Positions 1-8,389 are shown, counted from the stretch's first letter. The stretch is DNA of 64,000 nucleotides from Mesorhizobium qingshengii (GCF_900103325.1 NZ_FMXM01000007.1:213529-277528), one strand, 5' to 3'. The notes: a model not told the origin generated them from the sequence alone. Program-made: numbers and translations.

Positions 1-1
1 C

Positions 2-376
2 GCCGATACCGAGGCCGAGCGCGAAGCCGGCCTGATGTTTCGTGAAGACATGGCCGGCGATCATGGCATGCTGTTCGTCTTCGAGGAGACACGCGACGTC
101 AATTTCTGGATGAAGAATACGCCGATGCCGCTCGACCTGATATTCGTCGGCCAGGACGGCAGGATCCGCGCGATCAAACCAGGCGAGCCGCAATCCGAGG
201 CGATCATCTCGCCCGGTGAGCCGGTCCGCTTCGTGCTCGAGCTCAAGGCCGGCACAGCTGCCAGGGATGGGATCGCCGATGGCGATCTGTTGCGTCATCC
301 GGCAATCGGCACCGCGTCATCTCCCGGCATGCCGCCGGCGGACAAGGGCGATTCGCCGAGCGTCGATCCCGACTGA
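2..376 (+). CDS. DUF192 family protein, 5' end outside window
   Basis: The last 124 codons of a gene that begins before the window; the reading frame is open from base 2. The fragment has the DUF192 core: a GLMFRE segment, then a VNFWMKNTPMPLDLIFV segment and a late EAIISPG / VLELKAG pair. DUF192 proteins are small, often exported proteins of unknown biochemical function. The C-terminal tail after residue 95 is proline- and glycine-rich and probably disordered. A hydrolase gene follows after 20 bases on the same strand, so the two may share a transcript. The signal peptide, if any, cannot be seen. Confidence 0.85.
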   Translation, partial: ADTEAEREAGLMFREDMAGDHGMLFVFEETRDVNFWMKNTPMPLDLIFVGQDGRIRAIKPGEPQSEAIISPGEPVRFVLELKAGTAARDGIADGDLLRHPAIGTASSPGMPPADKGDSPSVDPD

Positions 377-396
377 GCGTGAAGGATCGCCTTTCG

Positions 397-1164
397 ATGC
401 AGTTTTTTTCCCATGACGGCTTCGATCTTGCCTTCCTCGACCGCCAGCCGGCCTCGGGCGAGGGCGATCCTGTGCTCATGATCCATGGCTTCGCCTCGAC
501 CCACTATGTCAACTGGGTGTCGCCCGGCTGGTTCAAGACGCTGAACGATGCTGGTTACCGCGCCATCGCCTTCGACAATCGCGGCCACGGTTCGTCGTCC
601 AAGAGTTATGACGAGGCCGACTACACGCCAGCCAAGATGGCCTCAGATGCCGCCGCCTTGCTGGATCATCTCGGTATCGAGCGCGCCCATGTCATCGGCT
701 ATTCGATGGGAGCGCGCATAGCGGCGTTCCTGGCGCTGTCCGATCCGCACAAGGTGGCGACGCTCGTCTTTGGCGGCCTCGGCATCGGTATGATCGACGG
801 TGTCGGTGATTGGGATCCGATCGCCGCAGCCCTGCTCGCCGATGATCCCGCCACCACCGACCATCCGCGCGGCCGATCGTTTCGCGCCTTTGCCGACCAG
901 ACCCGCAGTGACCGCCGGGCGCTGGCGGCCTGCATCGTCGCCTCGCGGGAGCTGCTGAGCGAGGAAGATGTTGCCCGCATCGCACAGCCGACGCTGATCG
1001 CTGTCGGCACAACGGACGACATTGGTGGCTCGCCCGATGAGCTGGCGGCGTTGATGCCGAATGCCAGGGCCTTTCACATCGAGGGTCGCGACCATATGCT
1101 GGCCGTCGGGGACAAGACCTTCAAGCAGCGGGTGCTGGAGTTCTACGCCGAAAATCCGCTTTGA
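397..1164 (+). CDS. alpha/beta hydrolase
   Basis: A 255-residue alpha/beta-hydrolase-fold protein. It shows an HGFAS oxyanion-hole motif near residue 30, the nucleophile elbow GYSMG with Ser103, an acidic residue in the TTDD stretch near 205, and the catalytic His233 in GRDHM. The ATG at 397 is chosen over an in-frame GTG 18 bases upstream because an AAGGA sequence lies about 11 bases before it. The substrate cannot be inferred; esterase, lipase and C-C hydrolase activities are all possible. It lies close behind the DUF192 gene and converges on the HD-domain gene. Confidence 0.9.
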   Translation: MQFFSHDGFDLAFLDRQPASGEGDPVLMIHGFASTHYVNWVSPGWFKTLNDAGYRAIAFDNRGHGSSSKSYDEADYTPAKMASDAAALLDHLGIERAHVIGYSMGARIAAFLALSDPHKVATLVFGGLGIGMIDGVGDWDPIAAALLADDPATTDHPRGRSFRAFADQTRSDRRALAACIVASRELLSEEDVARIAQPTLIAVGTTDDIGGSPDELAALMPNARAFHIEGRDHMLAVGDKTFKQRVLEFYAENPL

Positions 1165-1359
1165 GCGGACGGCTGGGGAGCGGGGCAACAGTGGCACAAT
1201 GGGAAGGCGCACCGCCGTCATGCCGGGCGCGGTGGCGCGGAGTAAACTAGGCAAACGTTCGGTCGTGCGCTTGGCCTTTGGGGATCTTCTCAATGCGCTG
1301 TCGATGACGGCGGGGCCGGCTCTCCTGGCCGAGATGGCGTCGCTTCTACCTGATTGCCC

Positions 1360-1962
1360 TTAGCTTGCAGCGAGGGCCTCCAGCGACCGCGCCATGTTCA
1401 GTCTGGCCTGCGGCTCGAAACGCCGGCGAAATTCCTCGCTGTGGAAGATCTGCGGTCGGGCAAGGAAGTTCTTCAGCACCGCGCTGCGTCCGACGCGCCA
1501 CATCGGCTCTTCCACCCAGTCGTATTCGCGGCGGATCGAGCGCTCATAAGCGTCGAAGGCGTCCGGCGCGGCGCCCAGCATCGATAGGTCCATGTCGAGG
1601 AAAAGACTGGCGTCCCGCGTCGCCGTCGCGTCCTCGAAACGTGGCAGCTGGTGCGTGGCCGTAGCGACGATCATCGCCGTGATGCGACCGAGGCGTGAAG
1701 GATCTGCGCGGCCCACCAATTTTTTTTCGGCAAGGTCGGCACTTTGCGCCTCGTTGTCCTTGGCCTTACTGTCATATACGGCGTCGTGGAACCAGATCGC
1801 CGCTTCGACGGCCTCGAAATCGCCGAGCAGCCCTCGATACTCGCCGGCCAGCGCCAGCATCGCCTCGATATGGGCCAGGTTGTGGTAGTGGCGGCCCTCG
1901 GCCGCATAGAGCGCTGAAAGCGCGCTTTTCAGCGCGTTGTCGATCAAGGGTTCGTTTTCCAT
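1360..1962 (-). CDS. HD-domain predicted metal-dependent phosphohydrolase
   Basis: A 200-residue protein of the COG4339-type HD family. Metal-binding motifs are visible as RHYHNLAHIEAM (His25, His27, His31) and WFHDAVYD (His59-Asp60), with a later conserved acidic segment FLDMDLS. HD proteins usually hydrolyse phosphate esters of nucleotides or related molecules; the substrate here is unknown. The gene is convergent with the hydrolase upstream and divergent from cysE, with about 126 bases between the two starts. No unusual feature was seen. Confidence 0.85.
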   Translation of the reverse strand: MENEPLIDNALKSALSALYAAEGRHYHNLAHIEAMLALAGEYRGLLGDFEAVEAAIWFHDAVYDSKAKDNEAQSADLAEKKLVGRADPSRLGRITAMIVATATHQLPRFEDATATRDASLFLDMDLSMLGAAPDAFDAYERSIRREYDWVEEPMWRVGRSAVLKNFLARPQIFHSEEFRRRFEPQARLNMARSLEALAAS

Positions 1963-2088
1963 GGCTGCTTGAAATCCCGCGAACCAAATCCATTTGACAA
2001 AGCACTAAGGAAAATTGAGTTCAATCATGCTACGATCTGGCTTATATGTGCGGCCGGATACTAGGCAAGCCGGCAGGACGAGACGTCG

Positions 2089-2937
2089 ATGAACAGCATC
2101 AGCATTTCCCGACACAGCGCGTTGCAGCCGGTCGATCCGATCTGGCGCTCGATCCGCGACGAAGCGATGGAAGCGGTCAATCGCGACCCGCTGCTCGCCG
2201 CCTTCCTCTATTCGACGATCCTCAACCAGGACAGCCTGGAGGAGGCGGTCATACATCGGCTTGCCGAGCGGCTCGCCCACCAGGACATCGGCTCGGACCT
2301 CATCCGCCAGACCTTCAAGTCCATGCTGGCCGACGATAAGGACTGGCCGACGACCGTGCGCGTCGACATCCAGGCCTATTATGACCGCGACCCTGCCTGC
2401 GACCGCTTCATCATGCCGGTGCTCTATTTCAAGGGCTTCCACGCCATCCAGACCCATCGGTTGGCGCATTGGCTGTGGAACCAGGGTCGCAAGGATTTCG
2501 CGCTCTACCTGCAGAGCCGTTCATCCTCGGTCTTCCAGACCGATATCAATCCGGCCGCCCGCATCGGCAAGGGCATCTTCATCGATCATGCCACCGGGCT
2601 TGTGGTCGGCGAGACGGCGGTGATTGAGGACGACGTATCGATCCTGCACGGCGTGACGCTGGGCGGCACCGGCAAGGCCGGTGGCGACCGTCACCCCAAG
2701 ATCCGCTACGGCGTGCTGATCGGCGCCGGCGCCAAGATCCTCGGCAATATCGAAATCGGCCATTGCTCGAAGATCGCGGCCGGCTCGGTGGTGCTGTCGC
2801 CAGTGCCGCACAACAAGACGGTTGCCGGCGTGCCGGCCCGGGTCGTCGGCGAAACCGGCTGCGATCAGCCATCGCGTCAGATGGACCAGCTTCTGCCTTC
2901 GCAAACGATGGATCAGGTCGTCAGCTTCGACATCTGA
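2089..2937 (+). CDS. cysE: serine O-acetyltransferase
   Basis: This 282-residue enzyme makes O-acetylserine from serine and acetyl-CoA, the first committed step of cysteine synthesis. The N-terminal helical domain is followed by a left-handed beta-helix of hexapeptide repeats from about residue 155. The hallmark segments DHATGLVVGE, VTLGGTGKAGGDRHP and GAGAKILGNIEIG are all present, including the catalytic Asp-His pair. An AGGACGAG ribosome site precedes the ATG. The long N-terminal region (about 160 residues) is normal for the longer bacterial CysE forms. No riboswitch or T-box was recognised upstream. Confidence 0.96.
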   Translation: MNSISISRHSALQPVDPIWRSIRDEAMEAVNRDPLLAAFLYSTILNQDSLEEAVIHRLAERLAHQDIGSDLIRQTFKSMLADDKDWPTTVRVDIQAYYDRDPACDRFIMPVLYFKGFHAIQTHRLAHWLWNQGRKDFALYLQSRSSSVFQTDINPAARIGKGIFIDHATGLVVGETAVIEDDVSILHGVTLGGTGKAGGDRHPKIRYGVLIGAGAKILGNIEIGHCSKIAAGSVVLSPVPHNKTVAGVPARVVGETGCDQPSRQMDQLLPSQTMDQVVSFDI

Positions 2938-2951
2938 TTTTCACGTGCCCG

Positions 2952-2982
2952 CCGGCGGCGGCCGGATTCCGGCCGCCGCCGG
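2952..2982 (+). terminator. perfect 14-bp GC hairpin after cysE
   Basis: Two 14-base arms rich in CCG/CGG are perfect reverse complements around a 3-base loop, starting 14 bases after the cysE stop codon. There is no T-run, so it may act as a rho-independent-like pause or as a 3' stabiliser rather than a classical terminator. Confidence 0.5.
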
Positions 2983-3091
2983 TATGAGTGGGCGTTGTTC
3001 TCGTCTTATCAGGCCGCTTGCCTTTACATCGCCATTGTCGACGTGCCAGAAGCGCGTTCGAACGAGCAAGCCCGATGATCGGAGAAGACTG

Positions 3092-3295
3092 TTGAAGCCG
3101 GACGAAATCAGAAAGCTGGACGCCTATTTCAAGCGCGTCTTCCAGAACCCCAAGATCGAGGTCAAGGCACGGCCGCGTAAGGAAGATTCGGCCGAGGTCT
3201 ATGTCGGTGACGAGTTCCTCGGCATCGTCTTCAAGGACGAGGACGACGGCGACTACAATTTCTCGATGGCGATCCTCGACATCGATCTGGCTTGA
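3092..3295 (+). CDS. DUF3126 family protein
   Basis: A 67-residue protein matching the DUF3126 family, found mainly in Alphaproteobacteria and of unknown function. The sequence LKPDEIRKLDAYFKRVF at the start and VYVGDEFLGIVFKDEDD in the second half are characteristic. The start is a TTG: a GGAGA ribosome site lies six bases before it, and no ATG occurs at the position where the family begins. An open frame extends upstream but does not resemble the family. Probably cytoplasmic; the gene stands between cysE and a convergent membrane protein gene. Confidence 0.85.
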   Translation: MKPDEIRKLDAYFKRVFQNPKIEVKARPRKEDSAEVYVGDEFLGIVFKDEDDGDYNFSMAILDIDLA

Positions 3296-3357
3296 GCCTG
3301 CAGAGCCAAGGCTGGCCGGGCCGCACGGACGGCAGCCGGCCTTGCCACCCAAATCTC

Positions 3358-4089
3358 TCAATGTCTCGTTTTCAGCATGCGCCCGGCTTCGGTGGCGATC
3401 GACACGTCAAGCGCCTGCCAATCGCCCAGAAACTCCCTGGGGAAGCGATAGGTGAGGCTGAGCTCGTCGCCAACCTGGATATCGCGCTCGCAGGGCGCCA
3501 GCGATTCGTCGGCACTCGGCCCGCTCAGGCAGCGGGCCACGAAGGGGTCCTTGCCGGGACGCTTGCCGACGACCAGCACCTCGTTCAGATAGCCTGATTT
3601 TTCATTGAAGCCATACACCGTCGTGCCGCCAGGTCCCGCAATGCCGGGCTGCGTGATCAACGCGCTGTAGATCGGCGCGAAACGGCCGCTCATGTCACGC
3701 GACATCATCTGTTGCTCGAAGGACAGGAAGATGATGTTCCTGCTCGTCCCCGTGTGGTTGAAATCGTCGCGCGCGGCCTCGCTGTAGCCGTCCATCTGGG
3801 GGTAGCGCAGATAGAGGTCGAGACGTGAGGCGATGCCGTCGCGACGGGCCTGCTCGAAACGGATGACATTGGCCGGCACCGCGATGACATTATTGCCGAT
3901 CACCACCTCGTGGATCGTTGCATCGTCGGTGTATCCGGCCATCGCAATCGAACGGCCGAACCATTTGCCGCCAAGGCTGATCACTATCGACAGCAAGGCC
4001 AACGCCGCGAACACGTAGAACACCCGCTTCATCAGCGTTGAATCGACCACGGTGAGTTCGGGGCCGTCGGCGATCGCTGCCTGCTTCAT
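3358..4089 (-). CDS. membrane-anchored protein of unknown function
   Basis: A 243-residue protein with a short cytoplasmic N-terminus, one hydrophobic helix (about residues 20-42, LMKRVFYVFAALALLSIVIS) and a large, probably periplasmic domain. The domain has the segments NNVIAVPANVIRFE, RLDLYLRYPQMDGYS and TVYGFNEKSG, and ends with a pair of cysteines (VARCLSG and APCERD) that could form a disulfide. The start is set at the ATG preceded by GAGGAACTGAG; an in-frame ATG 66 bases upstream has no such site. I do not recognise the family. The layout is typical of conserved rhizobial hypothetical proteins. Confidence 0.75.
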   Translation of the reverse strand: MKQAAIADGPELTVVDSTLMKRVFYVFAALALLSIVISLGGKWFGRSIAMAGYTDDATIHEVVIGNNVIAVPANVIRFEQARRDGIASRLDLYLRYPQMDGYSEAARDDFNHTGTSRNIIFLSFEQQMMSRDMSGRFAPIYSALITQPGIAGPGGTTVYGFNEKSGYLNEVLVVGKRPGKDPFVARCLSGPSADESLAPCERDIQVGDELSLTYRFPREFLGDWQALDVSIATEAGRMLKTRH

Positions 4090-4212
4090 CTCAGTTCCTC
4101 GGCTACCTCTGCTGTGCCCGCTGGGTGTCCTCGTGCGGCACACATCGCGCGGCATGGCTTTTGCAGCGCGCTACGCACGACTGTGCGATTTCATGGTAAA
4201 TGGAAAGTAAAG

Positions 4213-4554
4213 ATGGACCAGCTGGAACTCACTCTGTTCGCTTTTGTCGTCGGGCTCACGACCTGCGGGCTGGTCGGATCGGCGATGGAACTGGTTTATG
4301 GGCGCAGGGTCGCCTTCACCGAGCCCTACGTGTCGCCGTCGCACGTACTGCGCTCGCTTGCCGCGACTGCCTGTGCCGGGCCTTTCATGCTGGTCAACGA
4401 CGCCCTCGATGCCCGCCGCGAGCGCCGCATTTCGACAGTGGCGCTGATGTCCTGCGGCTGCACGGCGATTGCCTGGGCCTTGGCGCTGGGCGTCGTGGTG
4501 CTCGCCATTGCTTCATGGACGGTCCGTCTCCTAGGCTCCGACTTTCCAGTCTGA
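4213..4554 (+). CDS. small integral membrane protein (DUF6949-like)
   Basis: A 113-residue protein with three likely membrane segments: one at the N-terminus (LTLFAFVVGLTTCGLVGSAM), one in the middle around LRSLAATACAGPFMLVNDAL, and one near the C-terminus. The pattern, with a GRRVAFTEPYVSPSHVLRSL loop, resembles a small rhizobial membrane family that I tentatively associate with DUF6949. The function is unknown. The ATG is preceded by GGAAAG at a proper distance; an open frame runs 99 bases further upstream but has no ribosome site. It is followed after 19 bases by the gamma-carbonic anhydrase gene, so cotranscription is likely. Confidence 0.7.
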   Translation: MDQLELTLFAFVVGLTTCGLVGSAMELVYGRRVAFTEPYVSPSHVLRSLAATACAGPFMLVNDALDARRERRISTVALMSCGCTAIAWALALGVVVLAIASWTVRLLGSDFPV

Positions 4555-4573
4555 GACGATTCGGAGACCGACA

Positions 4574-5101
4574 ATGCCGCTTTATGCGATCGATGGAACA
4601 GTGCCCAGCTTCGCGGATGCGGACACAAACTGGATCGCGCCCGATGCGACGCTGATCGGCGATGTGCGCGTCGGCCGCAACGCTGGCTTCTGGTTCGGTG
4701 TCGTCATCCGCGGCGACAATGAGCCCATCGTCATCGGCGCCGACACCAATGTGCAGGAACACACGGTCATGCACACCGATCCCGGCTTCCCGCTGACGAT
4801 CGGGCAGGGCTGCACGATCGGCCACCGCGCCTTGCTGCATGGCTGCACGATCGGCGACAACAGCCTGATCGGCATGGGTGCCATCGTGCTGAACGGTGCG
4901 AAGATCGGCAACAACTCACTGGTCGGCGCCGGTGCGCTGGTCACCGAAGGCAAGGAGTTTCCGGACAATTCGCTGATCGTCGGCTCGCCGGCCAAGGTGA
5001 TCAGGGTGCTGGACGACGCTGCCGTGGAAAGATTGCGCGGCTCGGCGGCGCACTACGTCGCCAACGGCAAGCGCTTCAAGGCGGGACTGAAGAAGGTCTG
5101 A
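4574..5101 (+). CDS. gamma-carbonic anhydrase family protein
   Basis: A 175-residue left-handed beta-helix protein of the gamma-carbonic anhydrase / YrdA / PaaY group. The metal ligands are visible as NVQEHTVMH (His67) and GHRALLHG (His84, His89), with hexapeptide repeats between residues 20 and 150. Such trimers bind zinc or iron at subunit interfaces; only some have carbonic anhydrase activity, so the reaction is not proven. The start codon is closely spaced to the preceding membrane-protein gene. The protein has the usual family length and all key residues. Confidence 0.93.
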   Translation: MPLYAIDGTVPSFADADTNWIAPDATLIGDVRVGRNAGFWFGVVIRGDNEPIVIGADTNVQEHTVMHTDPGFPLTIGQGCTIGHRALLHGCTIGDNSLIGMGAIVLNGAKIGNNSLVGAGALVTEGKEFPDNSLIVGSPAKVIRVLDDAAVERLRGSAAHYVANGKRFKAGLKKV

Positions 5102-5149
5102 GGCCGGTTTGGCCAGTGCCTCTCGCCGACCGTTTCAATCGCGACCCAA

Positions 5150-5710
5150 TCAGCGGCCGTTGGAGCTATGCTTGGCGATCGCATCGCGCAGCAATGACGC
5201 GCCGGCTTCAAAGCCGGCAATGTCGGCCTCCTCGACGGCTGTCCTGTAGTCATCGATGCGGGTTTCGAGCATCGGGTCGGCGCCTGCCGCCAGGAGCAGG
5301 CGGATCGCATCGACGCTGCGGATGGCCACCGAATAGTGAAGCGGCGTCCAGTCGTTGACGCCCCGCATGTTGGGATCGGCGCCACCGTCGATCAACGCCC
5401 GGACGATTTCCAGCCGCTCGGGGCGGTCGGTGGACAGCGCCGCAATGATTGACGGAAACCCGCCGTGATCCTGATAATTGGGATCCGAGCCCATATCCAG
5501 CAAGGTCGAGATGAAGCCGACGGGGCTCCAATAGACCGCATATTCCAGCGGATGGCCGAGGCCGAGCTCGAACGGCATGCGCTCGTCGAACCAGCGGGGC
5601 GAACCACCCAGGGCCACGCCGAGGCCCTCGAAATCGCCCGCCTTGAAGGCGTCGTCGATAGCCTTGAACAGGCGATGACGCTCGCATCGATCTTCCAGGA
5701 TTTCCAACAT
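5150..5710 (-). CDS. ankyrin-repeat protein
   Basis: A 186-residue protein with about four ankyrin-type repeats. Clear repeat signatures are HPLEYAVYW..LLDMGSDPNYQDHGG, PERLEIVRALIDGGADPNMRG and WTPLHYSVAIRSVDAIRLLLAAGADP. Ankyrin repeats mediate protein-protein contacts; no catalytic domain is present. There is no signal peptide, so it is likely cytoplasmic. It converges on the carbonic anhydrase gene with a 48-base gap. The partner and role are unknown. Confidence 0.85.
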   Translation of the reverse strand: MLEILEDRCERHRLFKAIDDAFKAGDFEGLGVALGGSPRWFDERMPFELGLGHPLEYAVYWSPVGFISTLLDMGSDPNYQDHGGFPSIIAALSTDRPERLEIVRALIDGGADPNMRGVNDWTPLHYSVAIRSVDAIRLLLAAGADPMLETRIDDYRTAVEEADIAGFEAGASLLRDAIAKHSSNGR

Positions 5711-6055
5711 GGTAGTGATCCAGAAGGCGAAATTAGCGTCCTATAGTGCCTCGATCTCCCGCGCGTGGAAAGGCGGATCGGGGATATTCGGATGCGCCAG
5801 GCGGCTCGATGGGACCTGTGACCTTCTGGATGCGAAGCGTCCATCGTTATTTTGGGGCGCGTTGCTTAGCAAATATCGGTGCTGCAATTTGACATCGCTC
5901 ACCGTCTGACCGTTATTGTTGCAATTGGATGACGGTCGTCAATGAATGATCTAGGTCGCGGAGGTAGCTTACTTCCATGCCACCCGAGTTCGTCGAGTTA
6001 AATTGCGAAACCTGTTCTAATAATCGCTGTTCTCCTTGCCGGCGTCCTTGCTGGC
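5711..6055. other. intergenic stretch before the DUF2726 gene
   Basis: About 345 bases between the divergent ankyrin gene and the DUF2726 gene; AT content is higher than in the flanking genes. It must hold the promoters of both. A GGAGG at 5960-5964 is followed by an ATG at 5977, but that reading frame does not continue into the DUF2726 protein. In the correct frame the bases from 6002 onward encode a good membrane helix immediately after a TAA stop (5999-6001). No RNA gene or repeat was recognised. Confidence 0.5.
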
Positions 6056-6634
6056 ATGGCCTTGGAGCGTTCAGTATCGAGAATGCGAAGGCAGGCATGG
6101 AGAAAAAGAAACCGCTGGCGCTGGGAGCGCAAGCGTGTGGAGGCCACCACTAGGAATGAATGGCAGCCACTGAAGCCCGATATAGCTGCGCCGAAACAGG
6201 TCGATGCCGCCGATCAATTGCGGATCGTTATGAGGGCCAAGTTCACCACCCAGGCACTTCTCAACAAGAGTGAAGCGCGCGTCTTCAAGGAACTCGACCG
6301 TATGGTTATCGGCTGTAATCCAGCATGGCAGGTTATGGCGCAAGTGTCTTTGGGGGAGATTCTGCGCAGCAAGGACGCGGACGCTTACAGCTGTATCAAC
6401 TCGAAACGCGTTGACCTACTCCTCGTGGACGAGAATTGTTTGCCTCGACATGCATTGGAATACCAAGGTCATGCGCATCATCAGGGTACGGCAGCGGCGC
6501 GTGATGCGGTCAAAAAGGAAGCATTGCGAATAGCGGGCATCAGCTATCACGAGATTGTCGGTGGTCACACGACCCCTTCCGAACTCAGACGACTGGTAGA
6601 GAAACTCGTGGACAAGCCCGCAGCAGCGCAATAG
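6056..6634 (+). CDS. DUF2726-like protein with uncertain start
   Basis: The visible 192 residues begin with a very basic stretch (RMRRQAWRKRNRWRWERKR) and continue into a domain resembling DUF2726 / restriction-endonuclease-like fold proteins: LLNKSEARVFKELDRMV, the acidic VDLLLVDE segment, then HALEYQGHAHHQG and a KKEALRIAGI segment. The spacing D..(E)xQ..K is compatible with a PD-(D/E)XK-type nuclease core, but activity is not established. Upstream in the same frame lies a hydrophobic helix (KPVLIIAVLLAGVLAGMALE) that is cut from any normal start codon by a TAA. The real protein may therefore be membrane-anchored, with an upstream frameshift or a rare start codon. Confidence 0.65.
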   Translation: MALERSVSRMRRQAWRKRNRWRWERKRVEATTRNEWQPLKPDIAAPKQVDAADQLRIVMRAKFTTQALLNKSEARVFKELDRMVIGCNPAWQVMAQVSLGEILRSKDADAYSCINSKRVDLLLVDENCLPRHALEYQGHAHHQGTAAARDAVKKEALRIAGISYHEIVGGHTTPSELRRLVEKLVDKPAAAQ

Positions 6635-6698
6635 CTAGCCCTATTCCACGTCGATGCCTCGGAAGTTGGCTGGTCTTCGAGCTGCCGCCAGAAATGGC

Positions 6699-6730
6699 GG
6701 AGCCGGCCCGGGGACGGGGCCGGCTCCTTT
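6699..6730 (+). terminator. rho-independent terminator after the DUF2726 gene
   Basis: An 11-bp perfect stem (GGAGCCGGCCC with its complement) with a 7-base loop, followed by TTT, lies 64 bases after the stop codon of the upstream gene. A second, looser inverted repeat (ACCCGGTCG with its complement at 6765-6773) follows. Confidence 0.65.
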
Positions 6731-6781
6731 GACCCGGTCGTTGGGGACGGGGAGGGTGGGGACTCGACCGGGTTTCTCCTT

Positions 6782-6868
6782 AAGCGCGTTGCATTCATGC
6801 GGCGCACTTGAGCTCTGCTTTGTGCATGTCGTTATCCCAAAACCGCTTCGCGCCTGGGTGACATGCAT
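6782..6868 (-). repeat. double-palindrome intergenic repeat, copy A
   Basis: Read on the minus strand, a first palindrome with TGCATGTC / GACATGCA arms and inner CCCA / TGGG pairs (6823-6867) is followed by a second with AAGTGCGCCGC / GCAACGCGCTT arms (6782-6809). It begins about 8 bases after the stop codon of the BTLCP protease gene, in the same orientation as that gene. It matches copies at 35994-36095 and 39353-39453 in sequence and layout. Confidence 0.8.
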
Positions 6869-6876
6869 TGGCGTCC

Positions 6877-7485
6877 TTAGCGGACGCTGGCGACCGCGTC
6901 GGAGCGGCCGTCATTGATCGTCACCCAAACGCCTGAATTCTGATCTGACTGGCGCTTGAGGTAGGTGTAATCGGTGTCCGTCCAGGACAGCACCTTGGTT
7001 TCCAGATTGTCGAGGATGAACTCGCCAAGGCTGGTGCGCACGGTCAGCACCGCGTGGCCGTCGCCATTTGGCTGGCGCGCAACCGTCATCAGCAGATTGC
7101 CGGCGGGCACGCCCGCATCCATCAGTTCGCGACGCTTTTCCAGCGCGTAGTCCTCGCAATCGCCATAGCCATTGTCGGGATAGGCCCAGTATTCCTCGAC
7201 ACCGTAGTTTTCCATGTCGGTGCGCGGCTTGATTCGTGTGTTGACGGTATTGTTGATGTTGACGATCGCCGCCCATAGTTTGCGGGTCAGTTCGACCGGA
7301 GCCCCGCTGGGGGTCCTTTCACTGCATTCGCCAGGTATGCGCTGGCAGAATTCATAGTGGCCAACAGGTTGTGTGGTGCGGCCGCCGGTGTGCATGAATG
7401 CGGGTCCCGCCGCATATGCCGATCCCCAGACGGAAAGCTGCATCGCCATTGCCACCAGCAACAGCCTGCCCCTCGTTCTTTCCAT
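6877..7485 (-). CDS. exported transglutaminase-like cysteine protease (BTLCP)
   Basis: A 202-residue protein of the bacterial transglutaminase-like cysteine peptidase family (BTLCP, COG3672). A signal peptide is clear: RTRGRLLLVAMAMQLSVWGSAYAA, with cleavage after AYA-A. The catalytic triad is visible as Cys in YGDCEDYALEKR, His in GDGHAVLTVRT and Asp in ILDNLETK. The best studied relative, LapG, cleaves adhesins in the periplasm, but many rhizobial copies are uncharacterised, and no lapD-type partner is nearby. The ATG was chosen because GGGGAG precedes it; two further in-frame ATGs lie upstream. A palindromic repeat follows the stop codon. Confidence 0.9.
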   Translation of the reverse strand: MERTRGRLLLVAMAMQLSVWGSAYAAGPAFMHTGGRTTQPVGHYEFCQRIPGECSERTPSGAPVELTRKLWAAIVNINNTVNTRIKPRTDMENYGVEEYWAYPDNGYGDCEDYALEKRRELMDAGVPAGNLLMTVARQPNGDGHAVLTVRTSLGEFILDNLETKVLSWTDTDYTYLKRQSDQNSGVWVTINDGRSDAVASVR

Positions 7486-7718
7486 TGTTGTAGTCTCCCC
7501 GTTCGAGGGAGACATTGCCACAAGTGGATTTATTTGACGCAAAAGCGCGAAGTAGATTTTAAGTAAAACGCCCGTAGAATAAACATAAAATTTGATTCAT
7601 TTGAGTATTGAATCGTTCGGAATTCCTGGTTCGTTAACCCTTCCGAACCTCGATGTCGGACCTTGCCGGAGCGGTCTCGACCCCGGCCGGCGCATCTCGA
7701 TCGCCGATGTCGTGAACG

Positions 7719-7748
7719 AAAAAAACCGGCAGCAAGGGGCCGGTTTCC
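7719..7748 (-). terminator. rho-independent terminator of the PilZ gene
   Basis: On the minus strand an AACCGG / CCGGTT stem with a 10-base loop is followed by a run of seven T residues. It starts about 25 bases after the PilZ gene stop codon and is a classical intrinsic terminator. Confidence 0.8.
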
Positions 7749-7771
7749 TCATGCGCTTCTGTCGGGTCTTG

Positions 7772-8389
7772 TCAGGCGCGCGGCGTATTGAATTCGGAAT
7801 CGAGCGTTTCCGGGCGCTGAATGACGGCGAATTCGATGGCGACACCATCCTCGAAATGGCGAACGATCTGCCCGCGCATGGTGCCAAGCATGACCTGAAC
7901 GCCGATCGCCGGCTTGACGTCGATCTCGATCGCCGCGCCCGAAAGCGACAGGTCGATGATACGGCACTGATACTGGCGGCCATCAGTGAGTTGCAGCACG
8001 CTGGTTGGATTGCGTGGCGCGACGCGCTCGTGCCGACGGTCTTCGGGCAGGTCGAGTTCGTGCTTGTTGGCGAGCCAGGTCAACTGCGCCGCAAGCTTGT
8101 CCTTCTTGCGGTCCGACGCGATGACGGTCATCGCGAAACCGTCCTGCAGGGTGCGTGTAACGACACCTTCAATGCGGCCGATATGGTCGATGTAGGCGAT
8201 GACCTTTTCGCCGGGCATGCCGACGCGGTCGGTGCGAAGCGCTACGTTGCCGGGTGACATGTCGACCACCTGGCAGGGGTGCTCGGTGCGGTCTTCCAGC
8301 ATGAAGCGCCCGTATATCTTGACCCGGACGCGCTGAAAGTTACGCCTTTCAGCTTGGGACGGCGCGTAGTCGACCGCCGCTGACCTCAT
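7772..8389 (-). CDS. tandem PilZ-domain protein
   Basis: A 205-residue protein made of two PilZ domains. The second domain has both c-di-GMP motifs, RRHER (RxxxR, about residue 118) and DLSLSG (DxSxxG). The first domain has RNFQR (residues 16-20) and DMSPGN, in which the final glycine of the second motif is replaced by asparagine, so it may bind weakly or only play a structural part. The protein has no membrane segment and no output domain, so it would act by protein-protein contact. It is a single gene with its own terminator. Confidence 0.88.
   Translation of the reverse strand: MRSAAVDYAPSQAERRNFQRVRVKIYGRFMLEDRTEHPCQVVDMSPGNVALRTDRVGMPGEKVIAYIDHIGRIEGVVTRTLQDGFAMTVIASDRKKDKLAAQLTWLANKHELDLPEDRRHERVAPRNPTSVLQLTDGRQYQCRIIDLSLSGAAIEIDVKPAIGVQVMLGTMRGQIVRHFEDGVAIEFAVIQRPETLDSEFNTPRA

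Noticed and set aside
1994..2070. TTGACA and TATAT-like boxes upstream of cysE
   Set aside because: The boxes do not have 16-18 base spacing, so no promoter could be assigned with confidence.
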